This document shows positions 24,060 through 32,685 of a stretch of DNA of 64,000 bases, in pieces. The notes beneath the pieces were generated by a model, which was given only the letters and a program-made list of their open reading frames with translations, had not been told where the DNA came from and searched no databases. The DNA is from [Scytonema hofmanni] UTEX 2349 (GTDB taxonomy: Bacteria; Cyanobacteriota; Cyanobacteriia; Cyanobacteriales; Nostocaceae), in contig NZ_KK073768.1 of assembly GCF_000582685.1 (NCBI RefSeq), positions 4,119,077 to 4,183,076 of the forward strand, in the 5' to 3' direction. The translations under genes and the position numbers were made by a program. Position 1 is the stretch's first letter, and each line of letters opens with the position of its first letter.

Positions 24060-25193
24060 ATGAGGGATTCTTATCTTTTGGCAGCAAGCTTGTTGACAGG
24101 ATTGGCAATACCAGCATCGGCTGTTCCACAGTTATCGATGATTCAACTAGAAAATCATCCAGTGCTGTGGAATTTAAAACAAGGTTCACTGCCAAGTGTA
24201 GGTGAGAAAATTATACCTAGTGTGGAAATCTCCTTACCAGAATTCAGCAACCCGTTATCGCCTTACTTAGAGAGTTTGCCACGAACTGTAGAGGAGAAAA
24301 TCGCCCCTAGTGCGGAAATCTCCTCACCAGAATTCAGCAATCAAGTATTGTCGGCGCCAATAGAGTCATCATTTAAAGTAGATTCCGAACCAGTAGATCC
24401 CATGCTGGTATCGGGGAAACAACTTTATTACCAAAGATTAAGTGCTCTGAAAATAGGTCAGATTTACACGCGCTTCGATGATGACAACGTGCGTGAAGCG
24501 TTCGTCGCGGAGCGTGTCGCAGACAAGCGATCGCTGTCAGGTCAATCGGTTGTCCGATCAAGAAGCAAACATCAACTAACTTATGAAGACTGGAAAACTT
24601 TATTAGCCTTAGAAGCGAAAGCGATCGCTCAAGGTCAAGGAACAAATCATCTCAATGTTTTAGTTGGTGATTCTTTGAGTATGTGGTTTCCCACTCGAAA
24701 ATTGCCTACCGGGAAATTATGGCTGAATCAAGGAATATCTGGAGATACTTCCAGTGGTGTATTAAAAAGATTATCTTTCTTTTCTAAAACGCGACCTGAT
24801 GTGATTTACGTCATGGCGGGAATCAACGATTTACGCAATGGTGTTAGTGATGAAACAATTTTGCGTAATCATCGCCGAATTATTCGTACACTCAAGCAAA
24901 GTCACCCAGAAAGTTTAATAATTATCCAATCAATTTTGCCTACTCGTCAGGCGAAAATCCCTAATAGCCGAATTCGTCATATTAACGAGCAACTTGCCCA
25001 AATTGCCAAAGAACAACATGTAAATTATCTGAATATCCATAATTGGTTTACAGATTCTGAAGGGAATTTACGAGAAGATTTGACCACAGATGGATTACAT
25101 TTGTCAACCCGTGGATATGATGTTTGGCGATGGGCACTACAGCAAGTAGAAACTAAAATGACAGCTAACAGAAGTAAGCGTCAGCTTAAGTAA
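24060..25193 (+). CDS. SGNH/GDSL-type hydrolase
   Basis: 377-aa predicted secreted esterase-like hydrolase. Seen: GDS block I at Ser205 (LVGDSLSMWF), block II Gly in NQGISGDTSSG, block III GINDL, and the catalytic Asp344/His347 in DGLHLS, so the full SGNH set is present. The N-terminal ~140 residues carry a signal-like segment and a 30-residue tandem duplication (EKIIPSVEISLPEFSN and EKIAPSAEISSPEFSN, units starting at 24204 and 24294). A stretch around residues 143-157 (DNVREAFVAERVADKRS) appears to be a dispersed repeat carried in frame. Start at 24060 has GAGGAGA 11 bp upstream. Substrate (lipid, polysaccharide acetyl group) unknown. Confidence 0.82.
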   Translation: MRDSYLLAASLLTGLAIPASAVPQLSMIQLENHPVLWNLKQGSLPSVGEKIIPSVEISLPEFSNPLSPYLESLPRTVEEKIAPSAEISSPEFSNQVLSAPIESSFKVDSEPVDPMLVSGKQLYYQRLSALKIGQIYTRFDDDNVREAFVAERVADKRSLSGQSVVRSRSKHQLTYEDWKTLLALEAKAIAQGQGTNHLNVLVGDSLSMWFPTRKLPTGKLWLNQGISGDTSSGVLKRLSFFSKTRPDVIYVMAGINDLRNGVSDETILRNHRRIIRTLKQSHPESLIIIQSILPTRQAKIPNSRIRHINEQLAQIAKEQHVNYLNIHNWFTDSEGNLREDLTTDGLHLSTRGYDVWRWALQQVETKMTANRSKRQLK

Positions 25194-25212
25194 GTTTATT
25201 AAAAAACTACTA

Positions 25213-25779
25213 ATGGTATCAACTCAGTTATCATCCAAACTTTCGTTAGAAGAATTTCTTCAATTGCCAGAAACCAAACCAGCTAGCGAATATGTTGACG
25301 GGAAAATCTACCAAAAACCAATGGGTCAGGGTAAACATAGCATAATCCAAACTGAGTTATCATCTGCTATCAATCAGATAGGTAAATCAAAAAAGCTAGC
25401 GTTAGCATTAACCGAGTTACGCTGCACATTTGGGGAACGTTCTTTAGTTCCAGATATTACTGTATTTGAATGGTCACGCATCCCAACTGATGAAAATGGA
25501 GAGATTGCCAACAGGTTTGAAAGCTATCCAGATTGGGCAATTGAAATTTTATCACCTGACCAATATCCTAACCGGGTCATTAATAAAATTATTTTCTGTA
25601 TTAACCAGGGAACAAAACTAGGTTGGTTCATTGATATTAATGATAAATCAGTGATGGTATTTCAACCTAATCAATTGCCAGCAGTGAAATATGATAATGA
25701 TAAATTACCTGTTGTCGATGTTTTAGCAGATTGGCAGATACGAGCAGCAGATATATTTAGCTGGCTAAAACTTAATTGA
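25213..25779 (+). CDS. Uma2 family endonuclease (DUF820)
   Basis: 188-aa protein of the Uma2 family, a PD-(D/E)XK-type nuclease fold greatly expanded in cyanobacteria. Seen: LSLEEFLQLPETKPASEYVDGKIY at the N-terminus, ELRCTFGERSLVPDITVFEW with the conserved PDI Asp, and PDWAIEILSPDQ with the Glu, in the expected order; Lys and Gln follow. The actual biological role of this family is unresolved. Starts 19 bp after the GDSL gene, so the two may be co-transcribed, and it ends at a folded repeat. Confidence 0.85.
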   Translation: MVSTQLSSKLSLEEFLQLPETKPASEYVDGKIYQKPMGQGKHSIIQTELSSAINQIGKSKKLALALTELRCTFGERSLVPDITVFEWSRIPTDENGEIANRFESYPDWAIEILSPDQYPNRVINKIIFCINQGTKLGWFIDINDKSVMVFQPNQLPAVKYDNDKLPVVDVLADWQIRAADIFSWLKLN

Positions 25780-25783
25780 TTTC

Positions 25784-25829
25784 GTAGTAAGCACTTCAGT
25801 GCTTGAAATAAGCACTAAAGTGCTTACTA
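25784..25829. terminator. folded repeat between convergent genes, likely bidirectional terminator
   Basis: GTAGTAAGCACTTCAGTGCTT and AAGCACTAAAGTGCTTACTAC are near-perfect complements. Same family as 17583-17637. Confidence 0.6.
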
Positions 25830-25838
25830 CCAAAAAAA

Positions 25839-26669
25839 CTAGACTTTAAGACTCAAAGTTTCGCGATTTAAAACTTGATTTAACTTACCGCTACGATAAC
25901 CTTCTAAATCCAAAGTTACGTAGATAAATCCTAACTTTTGAAATGCAGAAACAATTGTTGGTAAATCTGTGGTTAACACAAACTCTTTGATTTGTTCTGG
26001 TGGTAACTCAATGCGTGCGGTATCTCCATCAGAACGCACTCGCAAATTATTTAAACCCAATTTCCGCAGATAAATTTCCGCTCTTCCTACTCGTTGTAAC
26101 TTAGCAACAGTAATTTCTTCACCATAGGGAAAACGGGAACTCAGACAAGGTTGAGCAGGTTTATCCCACCAAGGTAAACTTAGTTGTTGCGAAAGTTGAC
26201 GAACTTCAACTTTAGAAATATTAACTTCTGCTAAAGGCGATCGCGCACCTCTTTCTTTTGCGGCACGAATTCCTGGACGATAATCATGTAAATCATCAGC
26301 ATTCACACCATCCACAACATAGGGATAACCCAACTTCAAAGCTAAAGGTTTGAGAGTGTCGTGCAGTTCACTTTTACAAAAATAACAGCGGTTGACAGGG
26401 TTGGATGTGTAATTAGGGTTTTCCATCTCGTGCGTTTGAACGATTTGATGAGAAATCCCAATAGTTGCCGCTTGAAGAATCGCGTCTTCCAACTCCTCTG
26501 GCAAAAGACTCGGAGAAACAGCCGTCACTGCCAAAGCGCGATCGCCTAAAACATCATAAGCAATCTTAGCAACCAAAGTGCTATCAATCCCACCAGAGTA
26601 GGCAATTAAAGCCTGCTCCATTTCTCTAAACAAAGTTCTTAGTTGCTCAAGTTTCTCTGTCAGCATCAT
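25839..26669 (-). CDS. larE: ATP-dependent sacrificial sulfur transferase LarE
   Basis: 276-aa PP-loop protein of the LarE family, which adenylates and adds sulfur to the pyridinium dicarboxylate precursor of the nickel-pincer cofactor. Seen: the PP-loop SGGIDST at residues 25-31, NRCYFCKSELHD with a CxxC pair, and QPCLSSRFPYG with the conserved Cys that donates sulfur in LarE. Start at ATG 26669 is preceded by GGTGGA; the GTG at 26681 is less likely. No larB or larC lies in the window, so the partner enzymes, if present, are elsewhere; many cyanobacteria keep larE-like genes without an obvious lactate racemase. Confidence 0.85.
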   Translation of the reverse strand: MMLTEKLEQLRTLFREMEQALIAYSGGIDSTLVAKIAYDVLGDRALAVTAVSPSLLPEELEDAILQAATIGISHQIVQTHEMENPNYTSNPVNRCYFCKSELHDTLKPLALKLGYPYVVDGVNADDLHDYRPGIRAAKERGARSPLAEVNISKVEVRQLSQQLSLPWWDKPAQPCLSSRFPYGEEITVAKLQRVGRAEIYLRKLGLNNLRVRSDGDTARIELPPEQIKEFVLTTDLPTIVSAFQKLGFIYVTLDLEGYRSGKLNQVLNRETLSLKV

Positions 26670-26738
26670 TTGCAGATCCACCCAAAACCGTATTCAACCT
26701 AACAAATTCTATTGTAGGCATGTGGTACGAAAGATGGG

Positions 26739-26783
26739 GGATTGGGCAATGGGCAATGGGCAATGGGCAATGGGCAATGGGCA
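26739..26783. repeat. GGGCAAT heptamer array
   Basis: About six tandem GGGCAAT units, with a degenerate edge. It faces the CCCCATG array at 26847-26937 in opposite orientation. Confidence 0.8.
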
Positions 26784-26846
26784 CGATCGCAGTGAGAATT
26801 AAAGAAGTTCAATAAAGCAAGTGCGTGAATAAATACAATTCTTTCC

Positions 26847-26937
26847 TGCCCCATGCCCCATGCCCCATGCCCCATGCCCCATGCCCCATGCCCTATGCCC
26901 CATGCCCTATGCCCCATGCCCTATGCCCCATGCCCTA
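26847..26937. repeat. CCCCATG/CCCTATG heptamer array
   Basis: About twelve tandem heptamers, alternating CCCCATG and CCCTATG at the right side. Its right edge overlaps the last codons of the hybrid kinase gene (stop at 26921). Confidence 0.85.
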
Positions 26938-28684
26938 TTTTGCTATATTTTGCTACCAAAGTTGCTAAAAGAGGCAAATCAATCGGTTTAGAAATATAGC
27001 CATTAACTCCAGCAGTGAGACAGATTTCGCGATCGCCTTTCATTGCCATTGCTGTTTGGGCTATTATCGGAATCGTTTTATACTGCTGTTTGTCTCGTAG
27101 TTGCTCTACTAATTTCAAGCCATTTTCATCTGGTAAATAGACATCCATTAAAATCACCGCAGGCTGCAACTCTATGAGAGATTGCCACATTTCGGCAGCA
27201 TTTTTTACCCAAGTTACTTGATAACCCAATTTTTCTAAATAAGTTTTTATAAGTTTGGCATTAGAGAAATCATCTTCCACTAGCAAAATTTCTGATGATG
27301 AGGTATTATTTAAATTAACCCCATTTCCCTTATCTGACCTAGAGACGTTCCGCCGGAACGTCTCTACCCCCTTTTTCTGCGTCAGGGGAAGTACGATGGT
27401 AAAACGCGAACCTTGATTAACCTTAGATTCTACTTTCAACCACCCACTGTGAATTTCGACGAGTTTCCGAGTTAGTGCTAATCCTAAACCAGTACCTTCA
27501 TCACGAGCGGTAACAGCATTGGGTATTTGGAAATAAGGTTGAAAAAGTTCAGTTTGGTCTTGTTTGGAGATGCCAGCACCAGTGTCCCAAACTGTAAAAT
27601 ACATAAATTCACGTTTAACGGCTACCTTTAACCCAACGCTTCCTGTGGTTGTAAACTTGAGAGCATTGAACAGCAAATTTAATAGCATTTGCTTGAGTCG
27701 CAAAGAATCGGCTACGAGAGTTGTGATCTTCGCATCTACCTCTAGCCGCAGGTTCAAATTTTTATTAGCGGCTTTTTCTTTCAGTAAAGCGAAAACATTG
27801 TTACATAGTGTTGGTACATTTACGGTTTCCCATTGTACCTCTAGCTGATTTGCTTCAATTTTTGAGAGATCCAAAATATCGTTAATTAAAGCTAGCAGGT
27901 GCTTGCCGCTAGACTGAATAATATTTAAATACTCTTGGTGACGTTCTCTTGTAGGATCGTAGCCTTGGGCTAAGAGTAGCTGAGTGAAACCGATAATAGA
28001 ACTAAGTGGTGTGCGAATTTCGTGGCTGGTATTTGCGAGAAACAGGTTTTTTAGTTGATTAGTGCGCTCTAGTTGCTGATTAAAGCTTTCTAGATGTTGA
28101 GAAGATTCCTGCAAAGATTTTATTTGTTGCAGTTGTGCCAAAGCTACCGCACATTGATTGGCGGCGCGAGCCATCAAATTTGATGTAAGTTTAACTTGTG
28201 CTGCTTTTAGTGATTCGCTACTAGGTTCTTGTAATTCTGTGACGATAATTAACCAGCTCGCAACACCGTCAAAATCCTCAGCTAACCGCCAAGCATTCGG
28301 CGGTTGTTGGTTTTCTAATTTTTGTAAATCTTCAATGTCTATTGCTCGTTGCAAGCTAAATTGCAGCTTTTTTACGGTGTTGGAAATCAGTCTAGATGAG
28401 GACTCAGAAGCATAAGCTATTTTGCCAACTGTTTCTTGTGGTTGAAACAAAGCGATCGCCACTTCACCGGCATTTAAAGCACTATTGAGTTCGTTTACAA
28501 CTATCTGGAAAATTTCTGCTTCTGTAGTACAACTAGAAAGCAGACAATCGTTGAGGCGACTTTGCAACTTATTTAAAGTGCATTCGAGCCACAAATCGGC
28601 GCGAAGTTGCTCAATTGAGATCAAAAGTTTTGTACTTATATCTACCTGAGAGTTCCGTTCTGGTAAGCTTGAATACTGCTGCAT
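26921..28684 (-). CDS. hybrid sensor histidine kinase/response regulator
   Basis: 587-aa cytoplasmic hybrid kinase. Seen: an N-terminal GAF-like sensory region (about residues 15-185), coiled linker, HisKA with the phospho-acceptor His in SHEIRTPLSSIIGFTQLLL (about residue 224), HATPase with DTGAGI and GTGLGLALTRKLV, then a receiver domain LLVEDDFSNAKLI...ILMDVYLPDENGL with the acceptor Asp. No membrane segments, so it senses an internal or bound signal. Start at ATG 28684; the annotated-looking TTG two codons earlier is weaker. Two oddities: a GTAGAGACG-type palindrome is read in frame in the linker before the receiver (27339-27368) and the final residues KIGHGA come from a heptamer array. 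Confidence 0.9.
   Translation of the reverse strand: MQQYSSLPERNSQVDISTKLLISIEQLRADLWLECTLNKLQSRLNDCLLSSCTTEAEIFQIVVNELNSALNAGEVAIALFQPQETVGKIAYASESSSRLISNTVKKLQFSLQRAIDIEDLQKLENQQPPNAWRLAEDFDGVASWLIIVTELQEPSSESLKAAQVKLTSNLMARAANQCAVALAQLQQIKSLQESSQHLESFNQQLERTNQLKNLFLANTSHEIRTPLSSIIGFTQLLLAQGYDPTRERHQEYLNIIQSSGKHLLALINDILDLSKIEANQLEVQWETVNVPTLCNNVFALLKEKAANKNLNLRLEVDAKITTLVADSLRLKQMLLNLLFNALKFTTTGSVGLKVAVKREFMYFTVWDTGAGISKQDQTELFQPYFQIPNAVTARDEGTGLGLALTRKLVEIHSGWLKVESKVNQGSRFTIVLPLTQKKGVETFRRNVSRSDKGNGVNLNNTSSSEILLVEDDFSNAKLIKTYLEKLGYQVTWVKNAAEMWQSLIELQPAVILMDVYLPDENGLKLVEQLRDKQQYKTIPIIAQTAMAMKGDREICLTAGVNGYISKPIDLPLLATLVAKYSKIGHGA
27339..27368. repeat. GAGACGTTCC palindrome inside the hybrid kinase gene
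   Basis: TAGAGACGTTCCGCCGGAAC and its complement form a near-perfect palindrome. It encodes VETFRRNVSR in the linker between HATPase and receiver domains. Confidence 0.75.
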
Positions 28685-29030
28685 GGTCAACTAGACCCCT
28701 GAACAAATATTAGTTTCGATCAAGGTGTGAAGAAGGCTTTATGTATATTGGCATACAAATCCTTTTTATTTATAACTCATAACTAGTAGTGTCTAGTGTA
28801 ACGATATGCATAAATGACATTAGTAGAAAACACTAAAAAATAGCGATAACAAAACAAACTGGCTTTAGTGAACCGATACAATCCTGGAAATACCAGAAGC
28901 ACACGGTCGCTTATAACAGGCATCCACACAAGTCACTCATGTGGTTGTAACACATAAATCGACAAAATGGCTTTTTTTTTACAAGAAAGACTGGGAATTA
29001 GGGAATTTCATGAGGTAAAGAAATAAAAAT
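28685..29030. other. gene-free stretch between divergent genes
   Basis: About 350 bp between the kinase and the ABC permease. Must carry both promoters; no clear boxes found. It ends in a heptamer array. Confidence 0.4.
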
Positions 29031-29075
29031 TTTCCCCCTTTTCCCTTTCCCCTTTCCCCTTTCCCCTTTCCCCAT
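29031..29075. repeat. TTTCCCC heptamer array in the leader of the ABC permease gene
   Basis: Five or six tandem TTTCCCC units ending 4 bp before the start codon at 29080. It fills the place where a ribosome-binding site would be. Confidence 0.8.
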
Positions 29076-29079
29076 TACT

Positions 29080-29952
29080 ATGAATGCACAACTAGCTCAA
29101 TTAATTGTTAATGGAATTGCTGTAGGGAGCATTATTGCTCTGGCAGCCGTTGGACTGACTTTAACCTATGGGATTTTACGGTTATCTAACTTTGCCCACG
29201 GTGATTTTCTCACATTGGGAGCTTATTTTACATGGCTCTTAAATTCTCTTGGGATAAATATTTGGCTGTCGATGGTACTAGCAGGAGTGGGAACGGTAGC
29301 GGTGATGGTGTTGTCGGAAAAGCTGCTGTGGTCAAGGATGCGCTCTATCCGTGCTAGTTCTACGACTCTGATTATTATGTCCATTGGACTGGCATTATTT
29401 CTTCGCAATGCCATTATCTTGATTTGGGGTGGTAGTAACCAAAATTACAATTTGCCGATTACCCCTGCTTTAGACATTGCGGGTTTAAAAGTGCCGCAAA
29501 ATCAATTGCTGGTTTTGTTCTTAGCGATGTTGGTAATTTTGGCGCTACATTATCTTTTACAAAATACCAAAATTGGCAAAGCTATGCGAGCCGTTGCGGA
29601 CGATTTGGATTTGGCGAGAGTTTCTGGTATTAATGTTGACTCTGTAGTTCTTTGGACTTGGATAATTGCCGGGACGCTCACATCTTTGGGAGGCAGTATG
29701 TACGGGTTAATTACAGCGGTGCGCCCGAATATGGGATGGTTTTTGATTTTACCGATGTTTGCCTCAGTGATTCTGGGGGGAATTGGCAATCCTTATGGAG
29801 CGATCGCAGCAGCTTTTATCATCGGTATCGTTCAAGAAGTCAGCACCATCATCCCTGGACTGGGTTCTCAGTATAAACAAGGTGTGGCGCTATTCATTAT
29901 GATTTTGGTGCTGCTAATTCGTCCCAAAGGTTTGTTCAAAGGTACGATTTGA
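29080..29952 (+). CDS. branched-chain/neutral amino-acid ABC transporter permease (LivH/NatD type)
   Basis: 290-aa inner-membrane permease of the LivH family. Seen: about eight hydrophobic helices, the N-terminal GIAVGSIIALAAVGLTLTYG, the AMRAVADDLDLARVSGINVD cytoplasmic loop that contacts the ATPase (EAA-like loop) and SVILGGIGNPYGAIAAAFIIG near the C-terminus, all standard for LivH. In cyanobacteria this corresponds to NatD of the neutral amino-acid (N-I) system. The other subunits (NatA, B, C, E) are not in the window, which is usual because nat genes are scattered. No Shine-Dalgarno is visible because a pyrimidine heptamer array occupies the leader. Confidence 0.88.
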   Translation: MNAQLAQLIVNGIAVGSIIALAAVGLTLTYGILRLSNFAHGDFLTLGAYFTWLLNSLGINIWLSMVLAGVGTVAVMVLSEKLLWSRMRSIRASSTTLIIMSIGLALFLRNAIILIWGGSNQNYNLPITPALDIAGLKVPQNQLLVLFLAMLVILALHYLLQNTKIGKAMRAVADDLDLARVSGINVDSVVLWTWIIAGTLTSLGGSMYGLITAVRPNMGWFLILPMFASVILGGIGNPYGAIAAAFIIGIVQEVSTIIPGLGSQYKQGVALFIMILVLLIRPKGLFKGTI

Positions 29953-29975
29953 GCAACACCAAATCTAATTAAGAG

Positions 29976-30045
29976 TCAAAAGTCAATGGTCAATGGTCAA
30001 AATTTTGACTTTTGGACTGTTGACTCTTGGACTCTTAACTGGAGC
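29976..30045. repeat. GTCAATG/TTGACTC-type folded repeat
   Basis: TTAAGAGTCAAAAGTCAATG and further GTCAATG units face TTTTGACTTTTGGACTGTTG and ACTCTTAA, so the region folds into a long imperfect stem between the convergent ABC permease and psaX genes. It likely serves as terminator for both. Confidence 0.6.
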
Positions 30046-30052
30046 CTAGCAA

Positions 30053-30214
30053 CTAAAAGTTAACCAGATGGAAGTAAATTGCTGCTATCAGGAAATTACC
30101 AGCTAGGAGAAATAAACTGATTCCGGTGCGAAAGGGAAAAGGAGCTTTAGCGCCCGTTTGAGCAACTTCTGCGCCGACTTTTGGATTTGTAGGTTTCTTG
30201 GCTTGAGCTGTCAT
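30053..30214 (-). CDS. psaX: photosystem I subunit PsaX
   Basis: 53-aa single-helix protein too short for most gene callers. Starts MTAQAKKPTNPKVGAEVAQT and continues APFPFRTGISLFLLAGNFLIAAIYFHLVNF, written here in parts: APFPFRTGISLFLL, then AGNFLIAAIYFHLVNF. The pattern P-x-x-FRT-x6-LLA-x-NFL-x-AA-x-YFH matches PsaX of Thermosynechococcus and Nostoc, a peripheral photosystem I subunit that ligates one chlorophyll through Asn and stabilises the PsaB side. The N-terminal soluble part is ~15 residues longer than in Thermosynechococcus. ATG at 30214 with AGGA nine bases upstream. Identification is by pattern only. Confidence 0.75.
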   Translation of the reverse strand: MTAQAKKPTNPKVGAEVAQTGAKAPFPFRTGISLFLLAGNFLIAAIYFHLVNF

Positions 30215-30339
30215 AGTTTCCTATCCTAATTACAATCTTCTTAACAAATAGCAAAGAGTCGTCATATTTAGCGACACTCATCAAAAATATTTTTGTGGAT
30301 TTTGTACCCTAAAACAGCACCAGTCAACAAAATGTATTA

Positions 30340-30390
30340 TAGGGCATTGGGCAATGGGCAATGGGCATGGGGCAATGGGCAATGGATTCT
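30340..30390. repeat. GGGCAAT heptamer array
   Basis: Roughly six units of GGGCAAT/GGGCATG between psaX and lipA, upstream side of psaX and downstream side of lipA. Confidence 0.75.
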
Positions 30391-30442
30391 AAAACGTCCC
30401 CCCATCCCCCGATCTTCCATTCTCTAGACGGGTTGTACTTGA

Positions 30443-31348
30443 TCAAGGGCTTTCGCCGGCGTGGTAGGAACTGCGAACTAGAGGAGCAGAACGAACGTGG
30501 CTAAATCCCATTTCTTCTGCTATGGTTCCAAGCTCATCAAATTCTTTGGGTGTCCAATATTTTTGTACTGGCAGATGTTCTAAAGAAGGACGCATATACT
30601 GACCGATAGTCAGGCGATCGCATCCTACAGTCCTCAGATCCGCCATTGTTTCGATGACTTCATCAATGGTTTCACCGTGTCCCAGCATTAAACCTGATTT
30701 GGTGGGAATTATGGGCTGAATCTGTTTGACTAGAGAAAGTACCCTTAGGGAGCGATCGTACTTCGCACCTCGGCGCACAGGACCTTGCAACCGTCGCACC
30801 GTCTCAATATTGTGGTTGTAACAAGCAGGGTGCGCTTTCACAACCATTTCTATCCGTTGGCGTTGACCTTCTTCACCAGTACCCCCACCACTCCAAAAGT
30901 CAGGTGTCAGCACTTCGATTTGGGCTTCTGGGTTCAAAGCGCGGATAGTTTCCATCGTCTTGACAAAATGACCCGCTCCTTGATCTGGTAAGTCATCACG
31001 AGCGACAGAAGTCAATACCACATAACGTAATCCCAAAAGCTGCACTGATTCTGCCACATGCAGCGGTTCTGAGGAGTCCACAGGCATAGGTGCATGACCT
31101 TTATCTACTTGACAAAAGGCGCAAGACCGCGTACATGTGGGACCCATGAGTAAAAAAGTTGCTGTTTTTTGGGAGTAGCATTCTCCGCGATTGGGGCAAC
31201 GTCCTTCTTCGCAAATCGTGTGGATTTGACGCTGCTTAATAATACGTTGTACCGTCGAGAGTTCACTAGCTTTGCCAATCGGACGACGTAACCACGTTGG
31301 CATTGCCATAATCTCTGATTTGAGTTGCGCTGGTTGCGAAGAGGTCAT
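30443..31348 (-). CDS. lipA: lipoyl synthase
   Basis: 301-aa radical SAM enzyme that inserts two sulfur atoms into octanoyl groups on the E2 and GcvH proteins. Seen: auxiliary-cluster motif CEEGRCPNRGEC and radical-SAM motif CTRSCAFC, the closing RSSYHAGE with the conserved Ser, and GLMLGHGETIDEVIE. Start at ATG 31348 (MTSSQPAQLK) fits the family; the frame stays open 27 codons further to 31429 but that part is not conserved. The length (301) is typical. Stand-alone gene; cyanobacteria often have two lipA paralogues, so the other may exist elsewhere. Confidence 0.95.
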   Translation of the reverse strand: MTSSQPAQLKSEIMAMPTWLRRPIGKASELSTVQRIIKQRQIHTICEEGRCPNRGECYSQKTATFLLMGPTCTRSCAFCQVDKGHAPMPVDSSEPLHVAESVQLLGLRYVVLTSVARDDLPDQGAGHFVKTMETIRALNPEAQIEVLTPDFWSGGGTGEEGQRQRIEMVVKAHPACYNHNIETVRRLQGPVRRGAKYDRSLRVLSLVKQIQPIIPTKSGLMLGHGETIDEVIETMADLRTVGCDRLTIGQYMRPSLEHLPVQKYWTPKEFDELGTIAEEMGFSHVRSAPLVRSSYHAGESP

Positions 31349-31656
31349 AAATAATTCAAGGGAAAAGGGGCTTTTTGAAGAAGGGGAAAGGTTTCCCCAA
31401 GTGGAGCATCTGCCGTGAAAGGGACTCATGGGAAAGAATTATTACCAATGCCCTATGCCCTGTGATTTAAAGATCACATTTACATAAATCTCACGAAATA
31501 TCAGTATACGCTCTGTAAGATACCTAAATTATTGTCGCATCTCCCAGAAATTACTATCCCCCAATCAATATAAATGTCATATATAGTAGGAGGATTCTCA
31601 ACCTTAATTGGCAAAGCCGCCATCTCAACCTAAAGTTTCTGTTAGAGTAATTAGTC

Positions 31657-32247
31657 GTGGCAAGTAACAAGATTCTAGTTATCGATGACACTACAGTTGT
31701 CAGGGTGAAAGTACGGGAAATGTTGCCTCCGGGCAATTTTGAAGTACTGGAAGCAAAAGACGGCTTAGAAGGATTAAATTTCATTCTTCAGGAAAAACTC
31801 AGCCTGATTATGTTGGATTTCCTTTTGCCGAAAATGAGTGGCTGGGAAGTTTTCCAGCAGATTCAAGCTCAACCAGAACTAAGAAAGATTCCCTTAGTTC
31901 TTATGTCTGGTCGGAAAGAAGAGGTGACGGAGAAAATTCCCGAACCCTTTGAATATTTTGAGTTTCTCGGAAAGCCTTTTGACCAAAAGCAACTAATTGC
32001 CTCAATTAAGTTGGCGATGACAAAAGCTAAACAGCCGCGTCCGGAACCAGTCTCAGTAGCAGCTGTTGCTGCGAAAAATGGAGTTGTAGATTCTAGTGCG
32101 ATCGCTCCGGGCGGGTCTTTGACCATCGCTCCTAGTGACGAAATTGCTGCATTAAATGAAAAACTTGTCAAGATGCAAGCGGAAATTGATGGTTTAAAGA
32201 AACAATTAACTCAAGTTGTGACTTTTATTAAACAGAAAATAAAATAG
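31657..32247 (+). CDS. single-domain response regulator with C-terminal coiled coil
   Basis: 196-aa protein starting at GTG 31657. Seen: an N-terminal receiver domain (ILVIDDTTVVRVKVREML, phospho-acceptor Asp in LIMLDFLLPKMSGWEV, Ser/Lys switch residues in VLMSGRK and FLGKPFD), then an Ala/Pro linker and a C-terminal coiled coil about 160-196 (EIAALNEKLVKMQAEIDGLK). No DNA-binding domain, so it probably works through protein contacts. Its neighbour downstream is the giant kinase gene, 440 bp away, but a terminator hairpin lies between, so a partnership is only possible. Confidence 0.85.
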   Translation: MASNKILVIDDTTVVRVKVREMLPPGNFEVLEAKDGLEGLNFILQEKLSLIMLDFLLPKMSGWEVFQQIQAQPELRKIPLVLMSGRKEEVTEKIPEPFEYFEFLGKPFDQKQLIASIKLAMTKAKQPRPEPVSVAAVAAKNGVVDSSAIAPGGSLTIAPSDEIAALNEKLVKMQAEIDGLKKQLTQVVTFIKQKIK

Positions 32248-32685
32248 CGATCGTTTCTTTTCTCAAAACCTCCGTAGCTAAGACTTTCATCTTTTGTTGC
32301 GATTTAGTAAAATTTAAAATTCACTTTTAAATTTATTAAGTCTACCGATACCCTTAAGTAAAAGGTAAAGGTAGGCTTTTTATTGTTTAGATGACAAAAA
32401 TAAGTTATACCAATTTTAATTAATTGGTAAAAATTTAAACAATAACTAGTCAAGTATATTACTTCTGAAAAATTATTTAGTATTGTTATATCTACCTCTC
32501 AATTACTTAATTTTTAATAAATTTAAAATATAAAGTTATTTAAATAAATAAAACTCTTATTAATACATTAGTTATTAACTATGAAAACATGCAAAATATA
32601 AAAATTTTTAGGCGAAAAATTGATAATAACAGCCCTAAAGTGGGAAGACTAATACATATAAACAAAACAAGGAGAATAAGCTACG
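32248..32685. other. gene-free AT-rich stretch upstream of the giant kinase
   Basis: 440 bp, very AT-rich, containing the response-regulator terminator (32339-32380) and the presumptive promoter of the giant kinase. AAGGAG precedes the kinase ATG. Confidence 0.5.
32339..32380 (+). terminator. rho-independent terminator of the response regulator
   Basis: Imperfect stem AAGTCTACC / GGTAGGCTT followed by TTTTATTGTTT. Confidence 0.55.

Noticed and set aside
26739..26937. CRISPR array
   Set aside because: Units are 7 bp without spacers; these are simple tandem repeats. The same holds for 46419-46612 and 61126-61185.
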